From: MGIIb-Q1 sp964342465
GTDB lineage: Archaea > Thermoplasmatota > Poseidoniia > Poseidoniales > Thalassarchaeaceae
Assembly: GCA_964342465.1 (NCBI GenBank)
Contig: CAYFFQ010000010.1
Coordinates: 3,763 to 67,762, forward strand
DNA length: 64,000 bases
Reading direction: 5' to 3'
Numbering within the stretch: position 1 is the first letter of the stretch; each line of letters begins with the position of its first letter. Shown here one piece after another: positions 33,585 to 42,382 of the stretch. Below the pieces are notes generated by a model. That model was not told the origin of the DNA, ran no database searches, and saw nothing but the letters and a program-made list of their open reading frames with translations. The translations under genes and the position numbers were made by a program.

Positions 33585-35760
33585 CATTTCACCTCACTTG
33601 CCCAAATTGGATAAGTGGGTGGCTGGCCCGAAGGGTGGTGGTCTAGGCGTGTCTGTGCAAGGGGGAAGAACTCCAACTCCGTGTAGGGATGGTGACCACG
33701 GAAGGTTCGAGACAAGGGTGCGGGATGGATATGCTCGGCTCGGTCTGTTGCACACACAACGGCACATTCTCAGGACTCCTACTTTACTTCCAGTTGTGAA
33801 TCCGAATATTTTGACCATCTCCCCAAAGGAGATGTGGGATATGGGTTTTGAGGCACTCATCACCAATTCCTACATTATTTGGAAAAGTGAAGAACTTCGC
33901 TCACACGCTCTTGAGCACGGTGTCCATCACCTGTTGGACTATGCGGGGGTCGTCATGACCGATTCTGGGGTTTTTCAGCAGTATGTGTATGGTGATGTCG
34001 AGGTCGGTGAAACCGAAGTGGTCGAGTTTCAACGGGATATCGGCGTTGACATCGCCACCATGATGGATGTCTTCGGCCGACCTGACATGAGTCGTGAGGA
34101 ATTGGAAGATGCAGTCAGAGTCACCGCCGAGAGGGGGCCGGCGGCACTCGCCGCCTCCGGTGATACGCTGATGAACGGACCTGTACAAGGAGGAACATAC
34201 GCCGACCTAAGGGCCGAATCGGCCCGATTGATGTCGGGAATGGATTTCGCGGTGCATCCAATCGGCGGCATCGTTCCGCTGATGGAGAGACAGCGGTATC
34301 GTGAGTTGGTCGAAATCATTGTGGCAAGTAAGAGTGAACTCACTTCGGGGCGCCCTGTGCACGCTTTCGGCTGCGGCCACCCGCTCCTGTTCCCAATCTG
34401 TGTCGCTCTGGGCATTGACCTCTTTGACTCGGCTGCATACGCGCTGTTTGCCAAAGACGACCGCCTGCTGACTCCAGTCGGAACCGTGAAACTTCAATCA
34501 TTGGAAGAGTGGCCCCATTCTTCACCAGCTCTCATGGGAACCACTCCCGCCGAGGTGAGACAATTACCTGTGGGTGAGAAAATAGAACTTCTCGCCCGCC
34601 ATAATCTGCAGGTCACCGAAGCCGAACTGGCAAGATGCAGAGAGGCGGTTAGAGAAGGAACGATTTGGAATCTCGTGGAAGAGAGAAGCCACTGTAATCC
34701 ACACCTCAGGGAAGCGACCCTCTGGCTCTATGAGAATATGCCGGAGAGAATCATTCTCAATTCTCCACCATGCCGAAAAGGTGGAATATGGTGGAGTGAC
34801 GATACACCTCTGCACCCGCGCATGACCAATGCCGCGGCATGGTTGCACTGGGTACCCCCTCTAGTCACCCACATGGGAGAAGCAATTTCTGTGGATGAGA
34901 GGGTGCTCCTAATACTTCACAACGACGAAGGCCCTTGGAGGGAGACTCTTTCCGAACTCGTTCAGAGGGTAGTGAGCAGATGGCCGTCAGTCACCCCCCT
35001 CATCTATACACCGATAGGTTTGACCCCATATCAACTCGAAGACCTCAATCCATACTCGCATATTCTCGGACCGAGCATTCTTTGGGATGCAATCGCACCA
35101 TTTCGTGAAGAAGAAGAGATAGAATCATTCATCTTCAACCTAATCAACCGCTTGCTGGGTGACTCTGGTTCCACCGCTTTGCTGCACAATGCCAAGATGG
35201 ATGAGGGCGACCTCCTCCTTCGCCTGACCGACCTGCTCGGGGAAGGTCTACCCGAAGATGAGAGAGTAAGGTCTGAGGTTGTTGACCATTTCCGCCGATT
35301 CGGAATAGCAGATAAAATCTCACTGTTCACTGGGATATCGTGCGAAGCCACACACTCTATAGCCTCAAAACTTGAGTTTGTCATGAGCCGGACCGGCAGG
35401 GTGAACAACATACTGCATGAAGGGCTCCACCTCTTTAGCCAGAGGTTGGGCGATGGCGGTCTGAGCCTTACCGATGAAGGGGCGAAATGGGTCCATCGGA
35501 TGATGGATGAGGATAGTGGAATCGGGCTTCCATGGGTTGTCATAGATAGCGATGCGGAACCCTATGTTCGCGATGGTCGCAATGTCATGCACGGTTTCAT
35601 CGAGCGAGTAGAAGGCATCTTGCGGTATGGCATGCCGACATTGGTAGTGAACGGTGCAGGCGAACTCGTTGGCCATGGGATCTCCATGTCTGAGAATGCT
35701 GACGCCCACTCTTTCAAGAAGGGGATAGCGGTGAAGGTCAGGGGCGGCATCAGTAGTTGA
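33568..35760 (+). CDS. tgtA: Archaeosine tRNA-guanine transglycosylase (zinc-site cysteines missing)
   Basis: ArcTGT exchanges guanine-15 in tRNA for preQ0, the first step to archaeosine. A 730-residue protein: the TIM-barrel domain (about 50-345) has the catalytic Asp in MTDSGVFQQYVYG (about 132), GPVQGGTY, and the nucleophile Asp in GIDLFDSAAYALFAKDDR (about 287). Normal ArcTGT then has PCSCPVC, whose three Cys bind zinc; here the aligned residues 316-322 are PHSSPAL, with none of the Cys. The following HNL His is kept. Middle domains follow, then a C-terminal PUA domain (about 655-728; GILRYGMPTLVVNGAGELVGHG). It is longer than typical ArcTGT. The start is uncertain; ATG 33568 overlaps the preceding gene. 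The last 30 bp are repeated downstream. Confidence 0.88.
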   Translation: MILNSDISPHLPKLDKWVAGPKGGGLGVSVQGGRTPTPCRDGDHGRFETRVRDGYARLGLLHTQRHILRTPTLLPVVNPNILTISPKEMWDMGFEALITNSYIIWKSEELRSHALEHGVHHLLDYAGVVMTDSGVFQQYVYGDVEVGETEVVEFQRDIGVDIATMMDVFGRPDMSREELEDAVRVTAERGPAALAASGDTLMNGPVQGGTYADLRAESARLMSGMDFAVHPIGGIVPLMERQRYRELVEIIVASKSELTSGRPVHAFGCGHPLLFPICVALGIDLFDSAAYALFAKDDRLLTPVGTVKLQSLEEWPHSSPALMGTTPAEVRQLPVGEKIELLARHNLQVTEAELARCREAVREGTIWNLVEERSHCNPHLREATLWLYENMPERIILNSPPCRKGGIWWSDDTPLHPRMTNAAAWLHWVPPLVTHMGEAISVDERVLLILHNDEGPWRETLSELVQRVVSRWPSVTPLIYTPIGLTPYQLEDLNPYSHILGPSILWDAIAPFREEEEIESFIFNLINRLLGDSGSTALLHNAKMDEGDLLLRLTDLLGEGLPEDERVRSEVVDHFRRFGIADKISLFTGISCEATHSIASKLEFVMSRTGRVNNILHEGLHLFSQRLGDGGLSLTDEGAKWVHRMMDEDSGIGLPWVVIDSDAEPYVRDGRNVMHGFIERVEGILRYGMPTLVVNGAGELVGHGISMSENADAHSFKKGIAVKVRGGISS

Positions 35761-35898
35761 CCCATCCACTCTCACTCAGCGAAATTGAAGTCGGAAAATG
35801 TGAAGGTCAGGGGCGGCATCAGTAGTTGATTCATCAGTTCTCACTCAGCGAAATTGAAGTCGGAAAATGTGAAGGTCAGGGGCGGCATCAGTAGTTGA
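35731..35898 (+). repeat. 69-bp tandem repeat carrying the tgtA 3' end and stop
   Basis: The final 30 bp of tgtA (GTGAAGGTCAGGGGCGGCAT ... AGTTGA) recur at 35800 and 35869, a 69-bp period, about 2.4 units. The copies are almost exact. They duplicate the last nine codons with the stop codon, then a short spacer. Confidence 0.95.
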
Positions 35899-36017
35899 TT
35901 CATCCCGATAGGAATCGCCGCCCACCTACACGGATAGGAAAAGGTGAGTTGATTTTTGAAGAGTAATCTAGTCTTCCATTGTTGTGAGACTGTAGGGGTG
36001 AGATTGAAGGGCTAACT

Positions 36018-36039
36018 CCCCCTCACAACTGAGAGGGGG
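36018..36039 (+). promoter_or_regulatory. Hairpin hiding the Shine-Dalgarno-like tract of the ABC operon
   Basis: CCCCCTC (36018-36024) pairs with GAGGGGG (36033-36039) across an 8-base loop. The 3' arm contains the purine tract GAGGGGGTGG that precedes the ATG at 36047. Folding would block ribosome access, a possible translational switch. Confidence 0.5.
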
Positions 36040-36046
36040 TGGTTGG

Positions 36047-37051
36047 ATGGAGGCCATCATCGAGACTGACAAACTGACCAAAATGTATGGCCCTCACATC
36101 GCCTTGGATGCGATGAGCCTGAAAGTCAGCGGTGGGGCAACTGGACTGCTCGGGCCGAACGGGGCGGGAAAAAGCACTCTCATCAAGACCCTTCTCGGCC
36201 TCATCAAACTCACCTCAGGGGAGGGTAGAGTCCTCGGCTACGACATTCGCACCGAGGGTGACAGCATTCGCCAGCGCATCGGATACATGCCTGAATACGA
36301 CTGCCTGACACCGGAAATGGACGCAGTTCACCAAGTGAGATACTGTGCCGAATTGACAGGGATGAACACCAATATCGCCATGCAGCGAGCTCACGAAGTT
36401 CTCGAATACGTCGGCTTGCGCGACCAGAGATACAGGACTATCTCCAGTTTCTCCACTGGAATGATGCAGGCGACGAAACTCGCCTGCTCGATAGTACACG
36501 ACCCGGAACTTCTCATCTGTGACGAACCGACCAACGGGTTGGATGCAAAGGCGAGAGGATTCATGTTGGACACCCTGTTCCAAGTGGTGAAGCAGGGCGA
36601 CCGTTCCATAATGATGAGTAGCCATCTCATGGAAGATGTCGAAAGAATCTGTGACAGTATCGTGATGATTCACAAGGGAAAACTCATCGCTCAGGGGAAG
36701 ATAGAGGACCTCAAGGCCATTGACAGGGAGGTCGAGATTTGGGTGTGGGGTGGGGCCTCAAGAATGGAACAGGCACTGAAAGACGCCGGCCTCCCACCGC
36801 GCCGGTCAGGTCGGGTGATGCGCGTGGTGCGGGATGATGAAACCACCTACGACAGAGTCCTTGAAATCGCCGCACAGGCAGGGGTTCAGATTCGCAGAAT
36901 GGAAGATTACGAACCCTCTCTTGAGGACCTATTCCTCGTCATCATGGACAGACTTGGCTATGGGGTGAAATCATCCGCCGACCTGTTGCAGACCAAACCT
37001 ACTGCGACTGAGGTGGCACCAGCTCCATCGCGAACAGGGGGTCAGTTCTGA
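36047..37051 (+). CDS. ABC transporter ATP-binding protein (first pair)
   Basis: A 334-residue ATPase of the ABC-2/DrrA-NatA type. Visible: Walker A GPNGAGKST (about 38-46), Q-loop YMPEYD, signature FSTGMMQATKLA (a variant of LSGGQ) and Walker B LLICDEPTNGLD, followed by the H-loop in MSSHLMEDVERI. The C-terminal 100 residues form an extra domain (VEIWVWGGASRMEQALKDAG) common in this group. The last base of its stop is the first of the permease start, so the two are translationally coupled. Such pairs export lipids, drugs or surface polymers; the substrate cannot be inferred. Expression may be governed by the hairpin over its leader. Confidence 0.9.
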   Translation: MEAIIETDKLTKMYGPHIALDAMSLKVSGGATGLLGPNGAGKSTLIKTLLGLIKLTSGEGRVLGYDIRTEGDSIRQRIGYMPEYDCLTPEMDAVHQVRYCAELTGMNTNIAMQRAHEVLEYVGLRDQRYRTISSFSTGMMQATKLACSIVHDPELLICDEPTNGLDAKARGFMLDTLFQVVKQGDRSIMMSSHLMEDVERICDSIVMIHKGKLIAQGKIEDLKAIDREVEIWVWGGASRMEQALKDAGLPPRRSGRVMRVVRDDETTYDRVLEIAAQAGVQIRRMEDYEPSLEDLFLVIMDRLGYGVKSSADLLQTKPTATEVAPAPSRTGGQF

Positions 37052-38463
37052 TGGCAGACGAAACCCCTTCGCCAGATGACCTGCGGGGTGATGCGGATGC
37101 CCCTGAACAGGGGCTGGATGTTGGCTTCATCGACGATTTGGTCTTTGATGAGGCAGCCCCTGGGGATTTGGTCATTGATGAGGCAGCCACTGACGATTTA
37201 ACCAAGCATGGGGGAGCCACTGACGATTTAACCAAGCATGGGGGAGTCACTGACGATTTAACCAAGCATGGGGGGGTCACTGACGATTTAACCAAGCATG
37301 GGGGAGTCACTGACGATTTGGTCATTGACGGGGCAGCCATCGATGCGGTTGCACAGGAGTCGGCGGCAGCGGCGGCTGCGGCAGCAGCAGGCGCAGCCGA
37401 TGGCACAATATCCCCCCCTCATGACGGTTTGACGACCACCGCAACCCACTCTGAATTCATGGGTGAGGAGGGTGGTCAGGTGACTGGGCGCGGTCACATG
37501 GCCGGAGCGATTGCCTCTGGCGACGGTGACGATGGGGCGACGGCTCAAGTGGCTCAAGTCGCATCGGATGGCACCTCTGGCACCATCTTCCATCAGGTTT
37601 ACCGGCCGTGGCGAGGGAAACTGAACAGCAGGTGGGTTCGAAACTGGGCCATATTACGCTACCATGTCTATGGTCTCTTCTCAAAGGGTCACAAACCTTG
37701 GCCCATGCTCACGCGGCTTGCCATCTTCAGCGTGCTCATCATGTCGATGGGCGACTTGATTCTCCTCGCCGTTGGAGCGGTTTCAGGTACCGATGCAATC
37801 GAGCGAATTTCGGGAATCTCACGAGGAAACCTGTATGGCCATGTCCTTTCCTTCTGGTTCAGAAACGCCTGCACCTACCCGATTGTCACTGCCCTCATCA
37901 TCGGTGGAATGATCAGTGAAGACCGACGAAACGGGACCTCGGCATTATACTTCTCAAGGCCGGTCAACAGGCGAGATTACGCGGCCATGAAGTTTGTATC
38001 GGTGGCGGTGATTCTCGCGGTGGTGGTTCTCCTCACTCTCTCAGCGTACTACCTCGGAGCGATCCTCATCAACGGTGAAGGTTGGGCCTATGTGATTGAC
38101 ACTGGTCTGCTTTTCGCCGGTGCGTTCGCAGCGGGTGTTCTGTTGGTCTTCACCTATACATCACTGGGACTTGCACTTTCGTCGATTAGTTCGGGGAAGT
38201 TCTTTCCCGCCGTCGCCTTCATCGGCATGATTCTTGGAACAAAACTCGTTGCATTCTTGATTTTCGCCCTATTTGACAGCAGCGTCATCTATCTGCTATC
38301 GCCATACGACTGCCTCGCTCATGTAGGCCAGTGGATGCTCGGCCTGAACTCTACTTACAGGCATCCGACATCGTGGAGTTTCGCCATGTTGATATTGATG
38401 AATGCCGTTGCCCTCTACCTCCTTTCGATGCGGGTTTCTTCTCTAGAGGTGACTCGCGAATGA
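37051..38463 (+). CDS. ABC-2 type permease with repeated acidic N-terminal extension
   Basis: A 470-residue permease. The first about 185 residues are unusual: acidic, then four near-perfect 10-residue repeats TDDLTKHGGV, an Ala-run and a Gly/Asp region. They precede the membrane domain and are predicted to be cytoplasmic. About six TM segments follow (for example AIFSVLIMSMGDLILLAVGA; VAVILAVVVLLTLSAYYLGAI; FAGAFAAGVLLVFTY), with the ABC-2 coupling region EDRRNGTSALYFSRPVNRRDYAAMK. The extension could bind the partner ATPase or act as a tether (inference). The TGATG overlap with the ATPase gene fixes the start. Confidence 0.85.
   Translation: MADETPSPDDLRGDADAPEQGLDVGFIDDLVFDEAAPGDLVIDEAATDDLTKHGGATDDLTKHGGVTDDLTKHGGVTDDLTKHGGVTDDLVIDGAAIDAVAQESAAAAAAAAAGAADGTISPPHDGLTTTATHSEFMGEEGGQVTGRGHMAGAIASGDGDDGATAQVAQVASDGTSGTIFHQVYRPWRGKLNSRWVRNWAILRYHVYGLFSKGHKPWPMLTRLAIFSVLIMSMGDLILLAVGAVSGTDAIERISGISRGNLYGHVLSFWFRNACTYPIVTALIIGGMISEDRRNGTSALYFSRPVNRRDYAAMKFVSVAVILAVVVLLTLSAYYLGAILINGEGWAYVIDTGLLFAGAFAAGVLLVFTYTSLGLALSSISSGKFFPAVAFIGMILGTKLVAFLIFALFDSSVIYLLSPYDCLAHVGQWMLGLNSTYRHPTSWSFAMLILMNAVALYLLSMRVSSLEVTRE
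37135..37335 (+). repeat. 30-bp in-frame tandem repeat in the ABC permease gene
   Basis: Units of 30 bp close to ACTGACGATTTAACCAAGCA plus GGGGGAGTC repeat from about 37189 to 37320, with diverged flanking units back to 37135 that begin GATGAGGCAGCC. Each encodes TDDLTKHGGV or a variant such as GDLVIDEAAT. Length changes would keep the frame. Confidence 0.9.
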
Positions 38464-38533
38464 GAGGTGGTCTAATGGTCTCAGACAAAGTGTTGACATC
38501 CCCCTCTGCCGTGAAAAACGGGGTGGTCGTTGG

Positions 38534-39523
38534 ATGATTCCAGACTTGTCGCAGATGGGCGAGGGTGAGAGAGAGGCGTGGGCACCAGTAGAAGAAGCAC
38601 CACACATCATGTTGGACCATGTGACCAAGACCTATGGCTCGGTCAATGGACTGAATGATGTCTCCTTGGCTATCAAGGGTGGCGTGACAGGTATTCTCGG
38701 GCAGAATGGGGCCGGGAAATCGACTCTATTCAAGTTGATAGTAGGCAGATTGCGCCCATCATCTGGAACGGTTCACCTCTTCGGCACCAACCCTTTCAAG
38801 AACCCAGCACCCTACTCTCGCGTCGGTTATGTGTCTGAATCGGAGCATCTCTATGACTGGATGACGGGTCTCGATTTTGTGGCTACCCTCGCCCGCCTCT
38901 ACGGCTACACCAGAGATGAGGCGAAGGAAAAGGCTCTGCATGTCCTCGACTTCGTGGGGCTTGCTGATGTCGCCGACAAGGAGATAGGAAAGTATTCGAA
39001 GGGTATGCGGCAGCGGGTGAAAATCGCTCACGCCCTAGTAAATGAACCCGACCTCATCATTCTCGACGAGCCGTTGGCGGGATGCGACCCCCTGGCGCGG
39101 ACGACCATCATGAATGTGGTGCGTGAACTCGGGGCGATGGGTAAGACCGTACTTGTAAGCAGTCACATACTTTCAGAAATCGAGAGAATCACTGAGCAGA
39201 TAGTGATTTTACATAATGGCCGGCTTCTCGCTCTCGGCAATTTGCATGCCATTCGCGAACTTCTCGATAAGCATCCACATCGGATTCTGTTGAAAACCGA
39301 GAAGCCGCGCCAGTTAGGGGCGGCATTTCTTCCCCACGACGATGTGTTCGGGGTTAGGTTTCCCGACCGCGGGGAACTTGTGATTGAGACCAACAATCTC
39401 TCCTCTGTTCACAACGCACTGCCGAGAATATGTGTGGATAGCGGGGTGCGCGTCACCGGTATCGAGAATCCCGACGACAACCTTGAGTCGCTACTCGGAT
39501 ACCTGATGGAGGGGAGAGCATGA
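38534..39523 (+). CDS. ABC transporter ATP-binding protein (second pair)
   Basis: A 329-residue ABC-2 type ATPase, paralogous to the first. Walker A GQNGAGKST, signature YSKGMRQRVKIA, Walker B LIILDEPLAGCDP and the H-loop in VSSHILSEIERI are all intact. Before the domain lies a 25-residue extension (IPDLSQMGEGEREAWAP). The C-terminal domain (HRILLKTEKPRQLGAAF) is present. The stop overlaps the following permease start by 4 bp. About 70 bp separate it from the first permease, so four genes appear to form one unit and could build two transporters or one heteromeric complex. Confidence 0.9.
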   Translation: MIPDLSQMGEGEREAWAPVEEAPHIMLDHVTKTYGSVNGLNDVSLAIKGGVTGILGQNGAGKSTLFKLIVGRLRPSSGTVHLFGTNPFKNPAPYSRVGYVSESEHLYDWMTGLDFVATLARLYGYTRDEAKEKALHVLDFVGLADVADKEIGKYSKGMRQRVKIAHALVNEPDLIILDEPLAGCDPLARTTIMNVVRELGAMGKTVLVSSHILSEIERITEQIVILHNGRLLALGNLHAIRELLDKHPHRILLKTEKPRQLGAAFLPHDDVFGVRFPDRGELVIETNNLSSVHNALPRICVDSGVRVTGIENPDDNLESLLGYLMEGRA

Positions 39524-41097
39524 TTCCCGAAGAGGATGGGACTGGTGGCGAAAATATTGACCAGCCAGCAACTACTATGCCTGTGATAGAGGGTGGTAGT
39601 GCTCCACTCATCGGTGCAGATGATTCATCTCCGGTAGCAACGCTGCCAATCGGGGTGGAATCGCAGTTGCAGAGAGCCGAAACCGCACTTGCGACTCCGA
39701 CGGTTCAGCCGGCGAATACAGGTGTCGGAGCCGTCACAGATGCGGCGGTAACTCAACTTCACCGAGTGCAGGATGTCGCCGCACAAGCCTTCAGGCCACT
39801 TACGAACACGGTGTGGAGTCGTCTTGACCGCAAGGCGACTGCTGTTTCCGAATTTACTCTGCGCCAATATCGGACAAAGAACTCAACCTGGGTGGTGCTT
39901 GGAATAGGATTTCTCTTCGTCAGCATGGTGTTGATGTTCTATGGGGAGGCGATGTCAACAGGATTTGAGGCGGTGGACAATGACGGCGATTCATTCGACT
40001 TGGATGGTGACGGATATCCGACGGGTCAGGAACTGCGTCATGGAACAGACCCATACGACGCAAATTCTCATCCTGACCCCGACTCAGTGAGGCCCGACCC
40101 ACCTGAAGTGTGGGTCAACGAGGACGGAATCGATTGGAGTGGTGATTACACCGAATGGAATCAAGGTCACGACGATGATGGGGATTGCACTGGTGAAGGT
40201 TGGGTCAATGCCGATTCGGTCTATCTTCCTGCCAACAAGGATGGCAACGGTGACCGCGTTCCATGTAATGTTCACTATACGATGAACGCTTCCACGAATA
40301 CTGTTTATAGAATATCACCCGACCAGAATGTCGACGAAGACCCAGATGATAACTCGTTTCTGAAAGAGGCTCTTCACCGTTCCTTTGTGCTCGGCTTCGG
40401 GAAGATAGGTTTCGGCTTCCTCCTCGGTATTTTCCTACCACTTTTCCTCGCCACTGGACTGGTGCGCGATGAGATGGAGAAAGGAACACTCCACTACATC
40501 ATGGGTAAACCGATTGCTCGGGCTGAGATCCTCGCCTATAGACTGCTGGGCTACATTGCTCTTGTCTGGCCTTACACTGCAGCCCTCATCATCCTCACCG
40601 CCATTGTCACCGGCCTGCTCGCACCGTCAGAAGGTCTGTTCAGGTTTCACGATATGGCGGCTTGGTTGGGGGTCTTGCTCGCCTCATGTCTGGTGATGCT
40701 CGCCTACGGAACCGTCTTCTGCACACTCGGTGTGATGAGTCCAAAATTCGGCCTCTGGATTGCCATCGGCCTCGGCGTTTGGGAGTTTGCGATGGCGATG
40801 ATCTCACTGACTCTGCCTCAATATCCTCTGACATGGATGTCCATTTCCCATTGGGGAATAGAGATAATCAACTGTTCCTCAGTGCTCGCATATCCTGACC
40901 AGACATACGTAATCAATGTGGCAGAATCTATTGATTGGGGTTCAGAGGTGGCGCTCGCCGGCTTCTACAGCCCACCGAGCGTCGTCGCTGGCAACCCCTT
41001 CCTCTCGCTGCTGGTTTCCATCTTTGTGCTGGCTACCATAACCATTGGGGCGCTTTTCGTGGGACAATCTAGTCTGAAGCGCAAAGAATTGAACTGA
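39520..41097 (+). CDS. ABC-2 type permease with extracytoplasmic calcium-binding-like insert
   Basis: A 525-residue permease. The N-terminus (about 110 residues) is soluble and acidic. The first TM (NSTWVVLGIGFLFVSMVLMFY, about 125-145) is followed by an outer domain of about 130 residues that contains FDLDGDGYPTGQELRHGTDPYD, an EF-hand/TSP3-like loop, and HDDDGDCTGEGW. The remaining TM segments lie at about 285-520, with the coupling motif RDEMEKGTLHYIMGKPIARAE. The insert between TM1 and TM2 is typical of permeases that bind substrate or a partner outside; the Asp-rich loops suggest calcium dependence. It overlaps the ATPase gene by 4 bp. The substrate is unknown. Confidence 0.85.
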   Translation: MIPEEDGTGGENIDQPATTMPVIEGGSAPLIGADDSSPVATLPIGVESQLQRAETALATPTVQPANTGVGAVTDAAVTQLHRVQDVAAQAFRPLTNTVWSRLDRKATAVSEFTLRQYRTKNSTWVVLGIGFLFVSMVLMFYGEAMSTGFEAVDNDGDSFDLDGDGYPTGQELRHGTDPYDANSHPDPDSVRPDPPEVWVNEDGIDWSGDYTEWNQGHDDDGDCTGEGWVNADSVYLPANKDGNGDRVPCNVHYTMNASTNTVYRISPDQNVDEDPDDNSFLKEALHRSFVLGFGKIGFGFLLGIFLPLFLATGLVRDEMEKGTLHYIMGKPIARAEILAYRLLGYIALVWPYTAALIILTAIVTGLLAPSEGLFRFHDMAAWLGVLLASCLVMLAYGTVFCTLGVMSPKFGLWIAIGLGVWEFAMAMISLTLPQYPLTWMSISHWGIEIINCSSVLAYPDQTYVINVAESIDWGSEVALAGFYSPPSVVAGNPFLSLLVSIFVLATITIGALFVGQSSLKRKELN

Positions 41098-41106
41098 GGT
41101 CACCCT

Positions 41107-42321
41107 ATGCCACAAAACCATTCTGCCCCTGTACCTACCAGTTTCGAGGGGGATTTCTCATCTATGTGGAGCCTCGACACCCTCCCACCCCTGCGCCGCC
41201 TCTCCTGGTGGTGGTGGTGGTGGTTGGTTCTAATCCCAGACCCCGAAAGAGAGGGTGTATCGCGGCAACTCATGGTACTCTGGTCAACCCGCGACTGTGA
41301 GCGAATCAATGTAAGTGGTCACGACTGGTGGGGGGGGGGCAGAACCCATGTCGATGACGAAGGGGGTATCGTCTTCCCCGGTATGGTTGCGGCGTGGTGG
41401 TTCGATGGTCAAACAATGCACGAACCGCTGGTCCTCAGAGAGTGTCGCATGACATCGTTTCACGATGGCCACTCACTGTGGTCTGATGATTCTGACGAGG
41501 TTGGCAAGGGTGGTGGAGCGGTGATTCCGATTGCCAGTGAGGACCTGTCGATGGGACTCTCGTCTGACCTCTCGCACTTCTGGTTGCGTCTGGCGTCGGA
41601 TTCTGAGTCTGTGCAGGGTGGCGCACCGAAGCAATTCTCACTCAAGATGACACCGTGGAATGGCGAGATTTCGGCATTGGAATACAAGCACAATGTGTAT
41701 GCCGCCAACATGGGTTATGACATACTCCGAATTCATGGGACAAAGTGCTCCGGTGTGATTGACGGGGAAGATGTTGAAGGAACAGCATATTTCCAGAAGG
41801 TGACCGTACAAGCACCTTCCATTCCGTGGTTTTGGGGAATGCTGCACTTCTCCGACGGTTCCTATCTCGATTGGTGGCTCCCACACCTCTCGCTCTCCGT
41901 GACGGCATCGGATTCCGAGCCGTGGAAACTGCGGGATTTTGACCGTCTTCCGTTGGCCGCCACAGGGATGTTCAAAGATGCAGGTCGACAGCGAACTGAG
42001 AGATTCGAGAGGTGTGAAGTCAATCTGATTCAACCACAGGAGAATCCATCCCTCGACGGAGAAGGCAATCCTCTACCGGAGTTCAAAATCAGAGTGTGGA
42101 ATGGCCGCTGCCAAATCGGATTGCATGTCACAGCGACCAGCCGCGCCCACTGGTCATTCGACCAACCGACGAGGGCCCACTTGAGGAGCCACTTCACCTA
42201 CAACGAATACCCACTGAGGGTTGAAAAAGTGACCGTGTTGGATGAAAGGGGGGTGAGGACCCTGTCCGATTGGGAATGGGTGCACGGGAATGCCGAACAC
42301 AGTTGGGGAATCCTGCATTAG
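41107..42321 (+). CDS. Trp-rich protein of unknown function next to the ABC operon
   Basis: A 404-residue protein without a signal peptide or TM segment. It is unusually rich in Trp, including a run of six (LSWWWWWWLV) encoded by a TGG microsatellite. The region GTAYFQKVTVQAPSIPWFWGMLHF followed by DGSYLDWW faintly resembles the CrtC/AttH lipocalin-like fold, whose members often stand beside ABC-2 transporters; I offer this with low confidence. The C-terminal half holds conserved-looking strands (RVWNGRCQIGLHVTATSRAHW). It follows the second permease by 9 bp and likely belongs to the operon. A run of ten G (about 41330-41339) inside the gene could cause frameshifts in assembly or in vivo. Confidence 0.6.
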   Translation: MPQNHSAPVPTSFEGDFSSMWSLDTLPPLRRLSWWWWWWLVLIPDPEREGVSRQLMVLWSTRDCERINVSGHDWWGGGRTHVDDEGGIVFPGMVAAWWFDGQTMHEPLVLRECRMTSFHDGHSLWSDDSDEVGKGGGAVIPIASEDLSMGLSSDLSHFWLRLASDSESVQGGAPKQFSLKMTPWNGEISALEYKHNVYAANMGYDILRIHGTKCSGVIDGEDVEGTAYFQKVTVQAPSIPWFWGMLHFSDGSYLDWWLPHLSLSVTASDSEPWKLRDFDRLPLAATGMFKDAGRQRTERFERCEVNLIQPQENPSLDGEGNPLPEFKIRVWNGRCQIGLHVTATSRAHWSFDQPTRAHLRSHFTYNEYPLRVEKVTVLDERGVRTLSDWEWVHGNAEHSWGILH

Positions 42322-42382
42322 TGGCCTTGAGAAGAATCATATACGGCCGCTTACCTGTTATTGCATGTAGCGGGGCTTATTC

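Noticed and set aside
33568..35760. Assignment as archaeosine synthase ArcS (TgtA2)
   Set aside because: Both TGT catalytic Asp motifs (TDSG and FDSAAYALFAKDDR) are present; ArcS lacks them. The PC-x3-KPY motif of ArcS is only vaguely matched by PPCRKGG.
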